DNA of 22,982 nt from Nemertoderma westbladi (GCA_032718475.1 JAUCBJ010006236.1:1-22982), one strand, 5' to 3'. Counted from the stretch's first letter, positions 1 through 9,952 are shown. Notes: generated by a model not told the origin, from the letters alone. Numbers and translations: made by a program.

Positions 1-3000
1 CAGGTATTGCGGGCTCTGCTACTCTCCTTATTAGTACCTACTGTAGGCCGACAGTATAATATTACTCATATACTTTAGGTATCCATATCGCCAGGTATTG
101 CGGGCTCTGCTACTCTCCTTATTAGTACCTACTGTAGGCCGACAGTATAATATTCCCCATATACTTTAGGTATCCATATCGCCAGGTATTGCGGGCTCTG
201 CTACTCTCCTTATTAGTACCTACTGTAGGCCGACAGTATAATATTCCTCATATACTTTAGGTATCCATATCGCCAGGTATTGCGGGCTCTGCTACTCTCC
301 TTATTAGTACCTACTGTAGGCCGACAGTATAATATTACTCATATACTTTAGGTATCCATATCGCCAGGTATTGCGGGCTCTGCTACTCTCCTTATTAGTA
401 CCTACTGTAGGCCGACACTATAATATTACTCATATACTTTAGGTATCCATATCGCCAGGTATTGCGGGCTCTGCTACTCTCATTATTAGTACCTACTGTA
501 GGCCGACAGTATAATATTCCCCATATACTTTAGGTATCCATATCGCCAGGTATTGCGGGCTCTGCTACTCTCCTTATTAGTACCTACTGTAGGCCGACAG
601 TATAATATTCCCCATATACTTTAGGTATCCATATCGCCAGGTATTGCGGGCTCTGCTACTCTCCTTATTAGTACCTACTGTAGGCCGACAGTATAATATT
701 ACTCATATACTTTAGGTATCCATATCGCCAGGTATTGCGGGCTCTGCTACTCTCCCTATTAGTACCTACTGTAGGCCGACACTATAATATTACTCATATA
801 CTTTAGGTATCCATATCGCCAGGTATTGCGGGCTCTGCTACTCTCCTTATTAGTACCTACTGTAGGCCGACAGTATAATATTCCCCATATACTTTAGGTA
901 TCCATATCGCCAGGTATTGCGGGCTCTGCTACTCTCCTTATTAGTACCTACTGTAGGCCGACAGTATAATATTACTCATATACTTTAGGTATCCATATCG
1001 CCAGGTATTGCGGGCTCTGCTACTCTCCTTATTAGTACCTACTGTAGGCCGACAGTATAATATTCCCCATATACTTTAGGTATCCATATCGCCAGGTATT
1101 GCGGGCTCTGCTACTCTCATTATTAGTACCTACTGTAGGCCGACAGTATAATATTCCCCATATACTTTAGGTATCCATATCGCCAGGTATTGCGGGCTCT
1201 GCTACTCTCCCTATTAGTACCTACTGTAGGCCGACAGTATAATATTACTCATATACTTTAGGTATCCATATCGCCAGGTATTGCGGGCTCTGCTACTCTC
1301 CTTATTAGTACCTACTGTAGGCCGACAGTATAATATTCCCCATATACTTTAGGTATCCATATCGCCAGGTATTGCGGGCTCTGCTACTCTCCTTATTAGT
1401 ACCTACTGTAGGCCGACAGTATAATATTCCCCATATACTTTAGGTATCCATATCGCCAGGTATTGCGGGCTCTGCTACTCTCCTTATTAGTACCTACTGT
1501 AGGCCGACAGTATAATATTCCCCATATACTTTAGGTGTCCATATCGCCAGGTATTGCGGGCTCTGCTACTCTCCTTATTAGTACCTACTGTAGGCCGACA
1601 GTATAATATTACTCATATACTTTAGGTATCCATATCGCCAGGTATTGCGGGCTCTGCTACTCTCCTTATTAGTACCTACTGTAGGCCGACAGTATAATAT
1701 TCCCCATATACTTTAGGTGTCCATATCGCCAGGTATTGCGGGCTCTGCTACTCTCCTTATTAGTACCTACTGTAGGCCGACAGTATAATATTACTCATAT
1801 ACTTTAGGTATCCATATCGCCAGGTATTGCGGGCTCTGCTACTCTCCTTATTAGTACCTACTGTAGGCCGACAGTATAATATTCCCCATATACTTTAGGT
1901 GTCCATATCGCCAGGTATTGCGGGCTCTGCTACTCTCATTATTAGTACCTACTGTAGGCCGACAGTATAATATTACTCATATACTTTAGGTATCCATATC
2001 GCCAGGTATTGCGGGCTCTGCTACTCTCCTTATTAGTACCTACTGTAGGCCGACAGTATAATATTCCCCATATACTTTAGGTGTCCATATCGCCAGGTAT
2101 TGCGGGCTCTGCTACTCTCCTTATTAGTACCTACTGTAGGCCGACAGTATAATATTACTCATATACTTTAGGTATCCATATCGCCAGGTATTGCGGGCTC
2201 TGCTACTCTCCTTATTAGTACCTACTGTAGGCCGACAGTATAATATTCCCCATATACTTTAGGTGTCCATATCGCCAGGTATTGCGGGCTCTGCTACTCT
2301 CCTTATTAGTACCTACTGTAGGCCGACAGTATAATATTCCCCATATACTTTAGGTATCCATATCGCCAGGTATTGCGGGCTCTGCTACTCTCCTTATTAG
2401 TACCTACTGTAGGCCGACAGTATAATATTCCCCATATACTTTAGGTATCCATATCGCCAGGTATTGCGGGCTCTGCTACTCTCCTTATTAGTACCTACTG
2501 TAGGCCGACAGTATAATATTCCCCATATACTTTAGGTGTCCATATCGCCAGGTATTGCGGGCTCTGCTACTCTCATTATTAGTACCTACTGTAGGCCGAC
2601 AGTATAATATTACTCATATACTTTAGGTATCCATATCGCCAGGTATTGCGGGCTCTGCTACTCTCCTTATTAGTACCTACTGTAGGCCGACAGTATAATA
2701 TTCCCCATATACTTTAGGTGTCCATATCGCCAGGTATTGCGGGCTCTGCTACTCTCCTTATTAGTACCTACTATAGGCCGTCAGTATAATATTACTCATA
2801 TACTTTAGGTATCCATATCGCCAGGTATTGCGGGCTCTGCTACTCTCCTTATTAGTACCTACTGTAGGCCGACAGTATAATATTCCCCATATACTTTAGG
2901 TGTCCATATCGCCAGGTATTGCGGGCTCTGCTACTCTCCTTATTAGTACCTACTGTAGGCCGACAGTATAATATTACTCATATACTTTAGGTATCCATAT

Positions 3001-5857
3001 CGCCACGTATTGCGGGCTCTGCTACTCTCCTTATTAGTACCTACTGTAGGCCGACAGTATAATATTACTCATATACTTTAGGTATCCATATCGCCAGGTA
3101 TTGCGGGCTCTGCTACTCTCATTATTAGTACCTACTGTAGGCCGACAGTATAATATTACTCATATACTTTAGGTGTCCATATCGCCAGGTATTGCGGGCT
3201 CTGCTACTCTCATTATTAGTACCTACTGTAGGCCGACAGTATAATATTACTCATATACTTTAGGTATCCATATCGCCAGGTATTGCGGGCTCTGCTACTC
3301 TCCTTATTAGTACCTACTGTAGGCCGACAGTATAATATTCCCCATATACTTTAGGTGTCCATATCGCCAGGTATTGCGGGCTCTGCTACTCTCCTTATTA
3401 GTACCTACTGTAGGCCGACAGTATAATATTACTCATATACTTTAGGTATCCATATCGCCAGGTATTGCGGGCTCTGCTACTCTCCTTATTAGTACCTACT
3501 GTAGGCCGACAGTATAATATTCCCCATATACTTTAGGTGTCCATATCGCCAGGTATTGCGGGCTCTGCTACTCTCATTATTAGTACCTACTGTAGGCCGA
3601 CAGTATAATATTCCCCATATACTTTAGGTATCCATATCGCCAGGTATTGCGGGCTCTGCTACTCTCCTTATTAGTACCTACTGTAGGCCGACAGTATAAT
3701 ATTCCCCATATACTTTAGGTATCCATATCGCCAGGTATTGCGGGCTCTGCTACTCTCCTTATTAGTACCTACTGTAGGCCGACAGTATAATATTCCCCAT
3801 ATACTTTAGGTGTCCATATCGCCAGGTATTGCGGGCTCTGCTACTCTCATTATTAGTACCTACTGTAGGCCGACAGTATAATATTACTCATATACTTTAG
3901 GTATCCATATCGCCAGGTATTGCGGGCTCTGCTACTCTCCTTATTAGTACCTACTGTAGGCCGACAGTATAATATTCCCCATATACTTTAGGTGTCCATA
4001 TCGCCAGGTATTGCGGGCTCTGCTACTCTCCTTATTAGTACCTACTATAGGCCGTCAGTATAATATTACTCATATACTTTAGGTATCCATATCGCCAGGT
4101 ATTGCGGGCTCTGCTACTCTCCTTATTAGTACCTACTGTAGGCCGACAGTATAATATTCCCCATATACTTTAGGTGTCCATATCGCCAGGTATTGCGGGC
4201 TCTGCTACTCTCCTTATTAGTACCTACTGTAGGCCGACAGTATAATATTACTCATATACTTTAGGTATCCATATCGCCACGTATTGCGGGCTCTGCTACT
4301 CTCCTTATTAGTACCTACTGTAGGCCGACAGTATAATATTACTCATATACTTTAGGTATCCATATCGCCAGGTATTGCGGGCTCTGCTACTCTCATTATT
4401 AGTACCTACTGTAGGCCGACAGTATAATATTACTCATATACTTTAGGTATCCATATCGCCACGTATTGCGGGCTCTGCTACTCTCCTTATTAGTACCTAC
4501 TGTAGGCCGACAGTATAATATTACTCATATACTTTAGGTATCCATATCGCCAGGTATTGCGGGCTCTGCTACTCTCCTTATTAGTACCTACTGTAGGCCG
4601 ACAGTATAATATTACTCATATACTTTAGGTATCCATATCGCCAGGTATTGCGGGCTCTGCTACTCTCCTTATTAGTACCTACTGTAGGCCGACAGTATAA
4701 TATTCCCCATATACTTTAGGTATCCATATCGCCAGGTATTGCGGGCTCTGCTACTCTCCTTATTAGTACCTACTGTAGGCCGACACTATAATATTACTCA
4801 TATACTTTAGGTATCCATATCGCCAGGTATTGCGGGCTCTGCTACTCTCCTTATTAGTACCTACTGTAGGCCGACAGTATAATATTACTCATATACTTTA
4901 GGTATCCATATCGCCAGGTATTGCGGGCTCTGCTACTCTCCTTATTAGTACCTACTGTAGGCCGACACTATAATATTACTCATATACTTTAGGTATCCAT
5001 ATCGCCAGGTATTGCGGGCTCTGCTACTCTCATTATTAGTACCTACTGTAGGGCGACAGTATAATATTACTCATATACTTTAGGTATCCATATCGCCAGG
5101 TATTGCGGGCTCTGCTACTCTCCTTATTAGTACCTACTGTAGGCCGACAGTATAATATTACTCATATACTTTAGGTATCCATATCGCCAGGTATTGCGGG
5201 CTCTGCTACTCTCCTTATTAGTACCTACTGTAGGCCGACAGTATAATATTACTCATATACTTTAGGTATCCATATCGCCAGGTATTGCGGGCTCTGCTAC
5301 TCTCCTTATTAGTACCTACTGTAGGCCGACAGTATAATATTACTCATATACTTTAGGTATCCATATCGCCAGGTATTGCGGGCTCTGCTACTCTCCTTAT
5401 TAGTACCTACTGTAGGCCGACACTATAATATTACTCATATACTTTAGGTATCCATATCGCCAGGTATTGCGGGCTCTGCTACTCTCCTTATTAGTACCTA
5501 CTGTAGGCCGCCAGTATAATATTCCCCATATACTTTAGGTGTCCATATCGCCAGGTATTGCGGGCTCTGCTACTCTCCTTATTAGTACTGTACCTACTGT
5601 AGGCCGACAGTATAATATTACTCATATACTTTAGGTGTCCATATCGCCAGGTATTGCGGGCTCTGCTACTCTCATTATTAGTACCTACTGTAGGCCGACA
5701 GTATAATATTACTCATATACTTTAGGTATCCATATCGCCAGGTATTGCGGGCTCTGCTACTCTCCTTATTAGTACCTACTGTAGGCCGACAGTATAATAT
5801 TACTCATATACTTTAGGTATCCATATCGCCAGGTATTGCGGGCTCTGCTACTCTCCC
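1..5857 (+). repeat. 91-bp tandem array derived from an intron/exon junction (64 copies)
   Basis: Direct repeat of period 91 from the window edge to 5857: 64 full copies plus a 28-nt partial one, phase kept throughout except for one 5-nt insertion near 5588-5592. Copies are nearly identical and vary at a few recurring sites: CTTA/ATTA/CCTA, CAGT/CACT, ATTACTC/ATTCCCC, GGTATCC/GGTGTCC, and CCAGGT/CCACGT. Each unit has about 51 nt of intron ending in ATATACTTTAG, then 40 nt identical to the start of the CRAL-TRIO exon at 5817. The last copy runs directly into that exon. There are 64 acceptor AGs, at 77-78 and then every 91 nt, ending at 5815-5816. The array is therefore an amplified 3' splice site inside an intron of the CRAL-TRIO gene, not an unrelated satellite. 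The true left end is outside the window. Whether the unit also occurs elsewhere in the genome cannot be seen. Confidence 0.97.
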
Positions 5858-5946
5858 TTGAGAAGATTTCCGACGATTCGGTAAATTGTTTGTTGCCATA
5901 CAAAGTCGTGTTCATCGTCGATTTCGTTTCTTTTACATTCGATCAG
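5817..5946 (+). other. CRAL-TRIO exon A (130 nt)
   Basis: The acceptor is ATATACTTTAG at 5806-5816, a match to the array unit. The exon starts with one nucleotide (G) that completes a codon from an upstream exon, followed by 43 full codons. It ends with CAG at 5944-5946 and the donor GTGATT. Another donor-like site, TCG|GTAAAT at 5881, lies inside it, but the frame stays open and homologous past that point (VVFIVDF), so the longer exon is preferred. The first 40 nt are shared with all 64 array copies; from 5857 on the sequence is unique. Confidence 0.88.
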
Positions 5947-7917
5947 GTGATTACGCCATCTAGTGGGTGATTGTCGCATTGAATTATAATTTTAAATATT
6001 GCAGTATATCGGTAGGCCAAAAGTTATAAGGCCCTATGAAGATGAAGTAACGCAATTTTTATAATATTACAGTACGCGGGGTGTTTTAAATTATTTGTAA
6101 TGTGCCATATTGGAATATAATGCGCTAAACGCTACACTTGCTGCCTATAATGTCAAGTAATATTGACAATTTATACAAAAGATATAGGCCTTCAAAGACA
6201 TGTAAAAGTACAATTTACAAATCTAATGTAAGAAATATATCATAAGAAATAATTATTACGTTTTAGAATTTATCACGATCAATAATTCGGTATTATATTA
6301 ATTTAGCTGAATTATTATTATATTTATCAATATTTTTCTACTTTTTAATTTCGTAGGCCAATATATTTTTCCTATCTTTCATTTCGTTTTAATTATTTTA
6401 GGCTAAAGAACTAACAGTGCGGGAACTGAAACTAACTGTAGACGCCCTTGAAGATAGTCTACCAATAGTTATAGATGAAGTTCATCTAATAAACCCGCCG
6501 TGGTTTATGCAGGCGGCGTTGGCTATGATTAGGCCATTTCTAAACACCAGATCCAAAGAAAAGGTTAGAATTCTGGTGGTACACCACAATTCCATAAAGT
6601 TTGCCACGGAGTTGGTGTAGTTTACCGCTATTCGCTCACTATTCGGCGTTTGCAGTGGTACCATACCGAATGCCCATCGGCACATTATGCCTAATTGCAC
6701 AATATAATGCACATAGAATGCATTTAAACTAACTATTTTGCCTCAAGTTTTCGAACAACCTCTCCAGTCTGCATAAACTCATATTTGTTTTAGATTCACA
6801 AACATTCGAACAACCTCTCCAGTCTGCATAAACTCATATTTGTTTTAGATTCACAAACATTCGAACAACCTCTCCAGTCTGCATAAACTCCTATTTGTTT
6901 TAGATTCACAAACATTCGAACAACCTCTCCAGTCTGCATAAACTCATATTTGTTTTAGATTCACAAACATTCGAACAACCTCTCCAGTCTGCATAAACTC
7001 CTATTTGTTTTAGATTCACAAACATTCGAACAACCTCTCCAGTCTGCATAAACTCATATTTGTTTTAGATTCACAAACATTCGAACAACCTCTCCAGTCT
7101 GCATAAACTCATATTTGTTTTAGATTCACAAACATTCGAACAACCTCTCCAGTCTGCATAAACTCATATTTGTTTTAGATTCACAAACATTCGAACAACC
7201 TCTCCAGTCTGCATAAACTCATATTTGTTTTAGATTCACAAACATTCGAACAACCTCTCCAGTTTGCATAAACTCATATTTGTTTTAGATTCACAAACAT
7301 TCGAACAACCTCTCCAGTCTGCATAAACTCCTATTTGTTTTAGATTCACAAACTTTCGAACAACCTCTCCAGTCTGCATAAACTCCTATTTGTTTTAGAT
7401 TCACAAACATTCGAACAACCTCTCCAGTCTGCATAAACTCATATTTGTTTTAGATTCACAAACATTCGAACAACCTCTCCAGTCTGCATAAACTCCTATT
7501 TGTTTTAGATTCACAAACATTCGAACAACCTCTCCAGTCTGCATAAACTCCTATTTGTTTTAGATTCACAAACATTCGAACAACCTCTCCAGTCTGCATA
7601 AACTCCTATTTGTTTTAGATTCACAAACATTCGAACAACCTCTCCAGTCTGCATAAACTCCTATTTGTTTTAGATTCACAAACATTCGAACAACCTCTCC
7701 AGTCTGCATAAACTCCTATTTGTTTTAGATTCACAAACATTCGAACAACCTCTCCAGTCTGCATAAACTCCTACCGCGAGAGAATTTACCGGCTGATTTG
7801 GGGGGCCTTCGGCCGCCGTGTCAGCAGGATGCGTGGGCGTGGAGACTGATATATAGCCAATACTGGGTTCCCAATAGCCAAAGAACAGAGGACGAAAAGC
7901 CCATATGGGAAGCCTAA
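5817..7917 (+). CDS. CRAL-TRIO lipid-transfer protein (clavesin / alpha-TTP-like), last three exons, 5' partial
   Basis: Exons 5817-5946, 6402-6563 and 7729-7917 join in phase and encode about 159 C-terminal residues ending at TAA 7915-7917. Exon A gives VLRALLLSLE and then VVFIVDFVSFTFDQ, which match the clavesin stretch ILRAILLSLE and the central beta strand of the domain. Exon B gives AKELT, EDSLP, VHLINPPWF and IRPFLNTRSKEK, matching the TTPA motifs TDSFP, IHLINEP and IKPFL. Exon C gives IHKHSNNLSSLHKLLPRENL and then LPADLGG, matching IHMHGNN and the LPxEyGG hallmark. Family knowledge: CRAL-TRIO proteins bind a hydrophobic ligand (tocopherol, retinal or phosphoinositide) and carry it between membranes in the cytosol. 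The ligand cannot be told here. Of the basic residues that TTPA uses for phosphoinositide contact, the KVR before the IHLIN motif is replaced by VID, while the basic stretch after KPFL is partly kept (RSKEK). The N-terminal part is left of the window. The introns carry a 55-bp acceptor array and, upstream, the 91-bp one. Transcription is inferred. Confidence 0.93.
5947..6401 (+). other. Intron between CRAL-TRIO exons A and B
   Basis: AT-rich, 455 nt, GTGATT to TTTTAG. It contains a CTCF-like core on the minus strand at 5954-5966 and no open reading frame of note. No tandem repeat is present, in contrast to the other two acceptors of the gene. Confidence 0.85.
5954..5966 (-). promoter_or_regulatory. 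CTCF-like core motif
   Basis: The minus strand reads CCACTAGATGGCG, a full match to the CTCF core CCASYAGRKGGCR. It lies in the intron just after exon A, next to the 91-bp array. Binding is inferred from the motif only. Confidence 0.35.
6402..6563 (+). other. CRAL-TRIO exon B (162 nt)
   Basis: The acceptor is AATTATTTTAG at 6391-6401 after a T-rich stretch; the donor is AAG|GTTAGA at 6563/6564. Both borders are phase 0, giving 54 codons. Homology to TTPA runs without a gap from the first residue (AKELT against AFQIT) to the donor. Its 3' border falls at what I recall as the human TTPA exon 4/5 border (KIKER|IHMHG), which supports the donor. The frame stays open past it to a TAG at 6618, but the downstream exon resumes the homology at IHKHSNN. 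This exon has no tandem array at its acceptor. Confidence 0.87.
6750..7774 (+). repeat. 55-bp tandem array derived from the terminal exon's splice acceptor (19 copies)
   Basis: Direct repeat of period 55; the motif TCGAACAACC recurs at 6751, 6806, 6861 and so on to 7741. Each unit is TTTGTTTTAG plus 45 nt equal to the start of terminal exon C. The first copy is left-truncated at TTCGAAC and the last continues into the exon. Eighteen AG acceptors are present, the first at 6792-6793 and the real one at 7727-7728. Variation is small: CTCATA or CTCCTA before the T-run, AGTTTGC once near 7260, and AACTTTC once near 7350. The CTCCTA form equals the true exon, and copies 14-19, nearest the exon, all carry it. 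Just left of the array is ACTAAC at 6728-6733, a good branch-point match, followed by CCTCAAG ending at 6747, which may be the original 3' end of the intron. Confidence 0.97.
7729..7917 (+). other. CRAL-TRIO terminal exon C (189 nt with stop)
   Basis: The acceptor is TTTGTTTTAG at 7719-7728, inside the final unit of the 55-bp array. It is phase 0, has 62 codons and ends at TAA 7915-7917. The first 45 nt (IHKHSNNLSSLHKLL) are shared with the array units; the unique part starts at 7774 with PRENLPADLGG. The pattern LPxxxGGxxPPxxxxxWxxxL agrees with the C-terminal end of clavesins. The tail after it (VPNSQRTEDEKPIWEA) is not conserved. Confidence 0.9.
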
Positions 7918-7981
7918 CCCTCTATAACTTTGTAAACGATGTCTAGGCCTACTGCATGTTGTACTGTACAGTAGTAGTAAA

Positions 7982-7987
7982 ATTAAA
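7982..7987 (+). terminator. Poly(A) signal candidate for the CRAL-TRIO gene
   Basis: ATTAAA lies 65 nt after the stop codon. It is followed by a T/GT-rich stretch (TTTTGTTTTGTATGT, about 8011-8025) that could serve as the downstream element. A second ATTAAA is at 8056-8061. Assignment rests on position and motif only. Confidence 0.5.
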
Positions 7988-8939
7988 ATCTGTTGTAAGC
8001 CAGCCGCATTTTGTTTTGTATGTCATTCGTCATTGGCTTATTATTTTATTCCAAAATTAAACATTACTTTACACAACTAGTATTGACATCGGAAACATGG
8101 GGGAATATTGACGCAAATCTCATCTTAGTAAATTAAGATGATTAATTATCAATTTATGGAAAGGAACAGGTTACATTGGCTATTGGCATGGTATTCTACC
8201 ATAAAAGCAGTCATTGACTGTTTACAGTTTCATTTTTCGAACGGAGATTGGACGCGTAAATAAACACTCTCGTGAGTAAAGTTTGCTCTGCGGACCCATT
8301 TTGCTTGGCCAGCAAGATTCACATTTCCCGTTAATTCAGTGACACTGAGGCTTTGGGGCTAGGGTTACAGTTTGGGCTTCTCAGAGCGAACTCTTTATGT
8401 TTATACGGGGTGTTAGAATACCATTGAGTTTTATCGGTTTTTGCGACACGTCTGGGGTGAGCGAGGTGAGCGTCTCGAAGGGAGACGATCTGAATGGTTA
8501 TTTTTAAAAAATTCTTACAAATTAATGATTGAGAATTGTTTGTGATTATGAAACGTATTAAATTATATTGGATAATTTAAATTATATATACTCATTGTTT
8601 GGTTTCATACTTATGAGGCTAATATTATATTCATAAATAATTATAATTCATACATAAACACAATATTATAGAATATAGTGTATTAATTAAATATATTAAA
8701 TAACCTGCAGCGGAAATAAAAACATGCAGTTTTCTTATACGGCGCACTATTCAGCTTTTATGAACCTTGTGTATTTATGTATACCTTCCTCGCAGCGCTC
8801 GCTCGGTTCACAAATACACTCAAATTTTCATTTCACACAATGTTATAAATAGTTATTGTTATACGGGTGAATGAGAGGGTGAATGAATAATGAGCTCATG
8901 AATCCGCAATATCAACGGGAAAAATTCGGACCAGTTTAC
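7988..8939. other. Non-coding AT-rich spacer
   Basis: No coding signal seen. It contains a small hairpin, CGTCTC-GAAGG-GAGACG, at 8471-8487, and repeats of the short motif TTATACGGG/TTATACGGC near 8400, 8734 and 8858. Confidence 0.5.
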
Positions 8940-9257
8940 CCGTTGTTTCCGAATCCGTGTTGGTTTTTAACAAATCCATTGGCAGTAATTTTAACATAAT
9001 GTAGGTGTGACCGCAAATCTAAGGGCACCACCCTAAGGTTTGTCGCAATTTTAGTTACTTTAGAGGAAGAGTTTATTACAGTAGTTAGTCCCTGTAATAC
9101 TATATTTAATATTACATGGTTAGTCCTATTCAGACTGTTGGCGCTATTTTTCTGATGTTGAGGTGGTTGCAGTCGACATTGATGGTGCCTCTCCGGGAGG
9201 AATTTTTCCCCTGTAGCGACCACCGGGCCGCCCTCCTCTTGCTCCTTATCATCTCCT
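8940..9257 (-). other. Exon-like open segment, unassigned
   Basis: On the minus strand the frame is open from an acceptor-like TTATTTAG (AG at 9258-9259) to a donor-like CGG|GTAAAC (GT at 8938-8939), about 318 nt, with a stop just inside the donor. The peptide begins with an acidic stretch (GDDKEQEEGG) and later reads LNRTNHVILNIVLQG and RVVPLDLRSHLHYV. I do not recognise it. It may be an exon or a worn transposon ORF. The borders do not match in phase with the minus-strand segment at 10132-10393. Confidence 0.25.
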
Positions 9258-9779
9258 CTAAATAAGGATACTCAATTATGTTTCATATATAAACTTTCAG
9301 GTCTCTGTCGGTATGATAGGTCTGTTTCATTACTTGGGATAGCAACCTGCCTGATTATATAATTTCCTACCCGCAGACTCTCTTTGTTTGTTATAATACT
9401 TTTTCTAATTGTTTTTTGGAAAATGGCCTTTCTCAATTACAACTCGTGCCCTCCTATTTAGGTAATGTGTTAGTCCAAGTATTTTTGAATCAATTATTGT
9501 TGCTGACATTTTTACTTACCAACCGTTCTCCAAAAGCGACCATACTGTATTTCTGTCTACTTCAGTGTTGTCTGTCAAAATTTTATTATTAATTAATTTT
9601 ATTAAATTCTATTCAGATTTGTATATTGGTTTTAAAAATTCTGATAATGTTGGTTTTTCTATTTATTTAAATAATTTTATATTTAACTGCAAATCAATAT
9701 ATAATATATACTGTGTCAATGATATACTAGGAAATTTGTGAAGGTGCACTCAAACGGGCATCTCGAAATTTCTCCCTAG
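9258..9779. other. Non-coding spacer
   Basis: AT-rich, with no open frame or repeat that I can support. It ends in a pyrimidine-rich TTTCTCCCTAG that could be a splice acceptor for the next segment. Confidence 0.4.
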
Positions 9780-9952
9780 GGTGTCTCTAAAGCCGCAATT
9801 AAAAATAAAATTATTACCATCGTAAAAAGCAAAAAGCGGCAGTGGCGGCGCAGACCCACCCGTAGCCGTATCAACAAATACAAACTTTGCGCTAAGTTGG
9901 CCTCCAAAGAAAGCGGCACACAGGGGAGCCGAAAGAACTTTTCATGCCGAAA
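9780..9952 (+). other. Exon-like open segment encoding a very basic peptide
   Basis: TTTCTCCCTAG precedes an open frame whose codons run to a TAA at 9954-9956; a strong donor-like AAA|GTAAGA sits at 9952/9953, just before that stop. This fits a 173-nt internal exon. The peptide is rich in Lys/Arg (KSKKRQWRRRPTRSR, then INKYKLCAKLASKES), and the segment is GC-richer than its surroundings. It has no family match that I recognise. It could be an upstream exon of a plus-strand gene, but continuity with PREP is not shown. Confidence 0.3.

Noticed and set aside
1-5857. CRISPR array
   Set aside because: Whole 91-bp units repeat without unique spacers, and the last unit runs into an exon of an animal gene.
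5881-5886. GTAAAT at 5881 as the end of exon A
   Set aside because: The same frame continues with family-like residues (VVFIVDFVSFTFDQ) to CAG|GTGATT at 5946, in phase with exon B.
6564-6620. Read-through of exon B to the TAG at 6618 as the true C terminus
   Set aside because: It would lack the LPxxxGG end; the donor GTTAGA at 6564 and exon C restore full homology at what I recall as the TTPA intron position.
1-7774. Ordinary centromeric or intergenic satellites unrelated to genes
   Set aside because: Both units match, nucleotide for nucleotide, the intron/exon borders of the CRAL-TRIO exons they abut.
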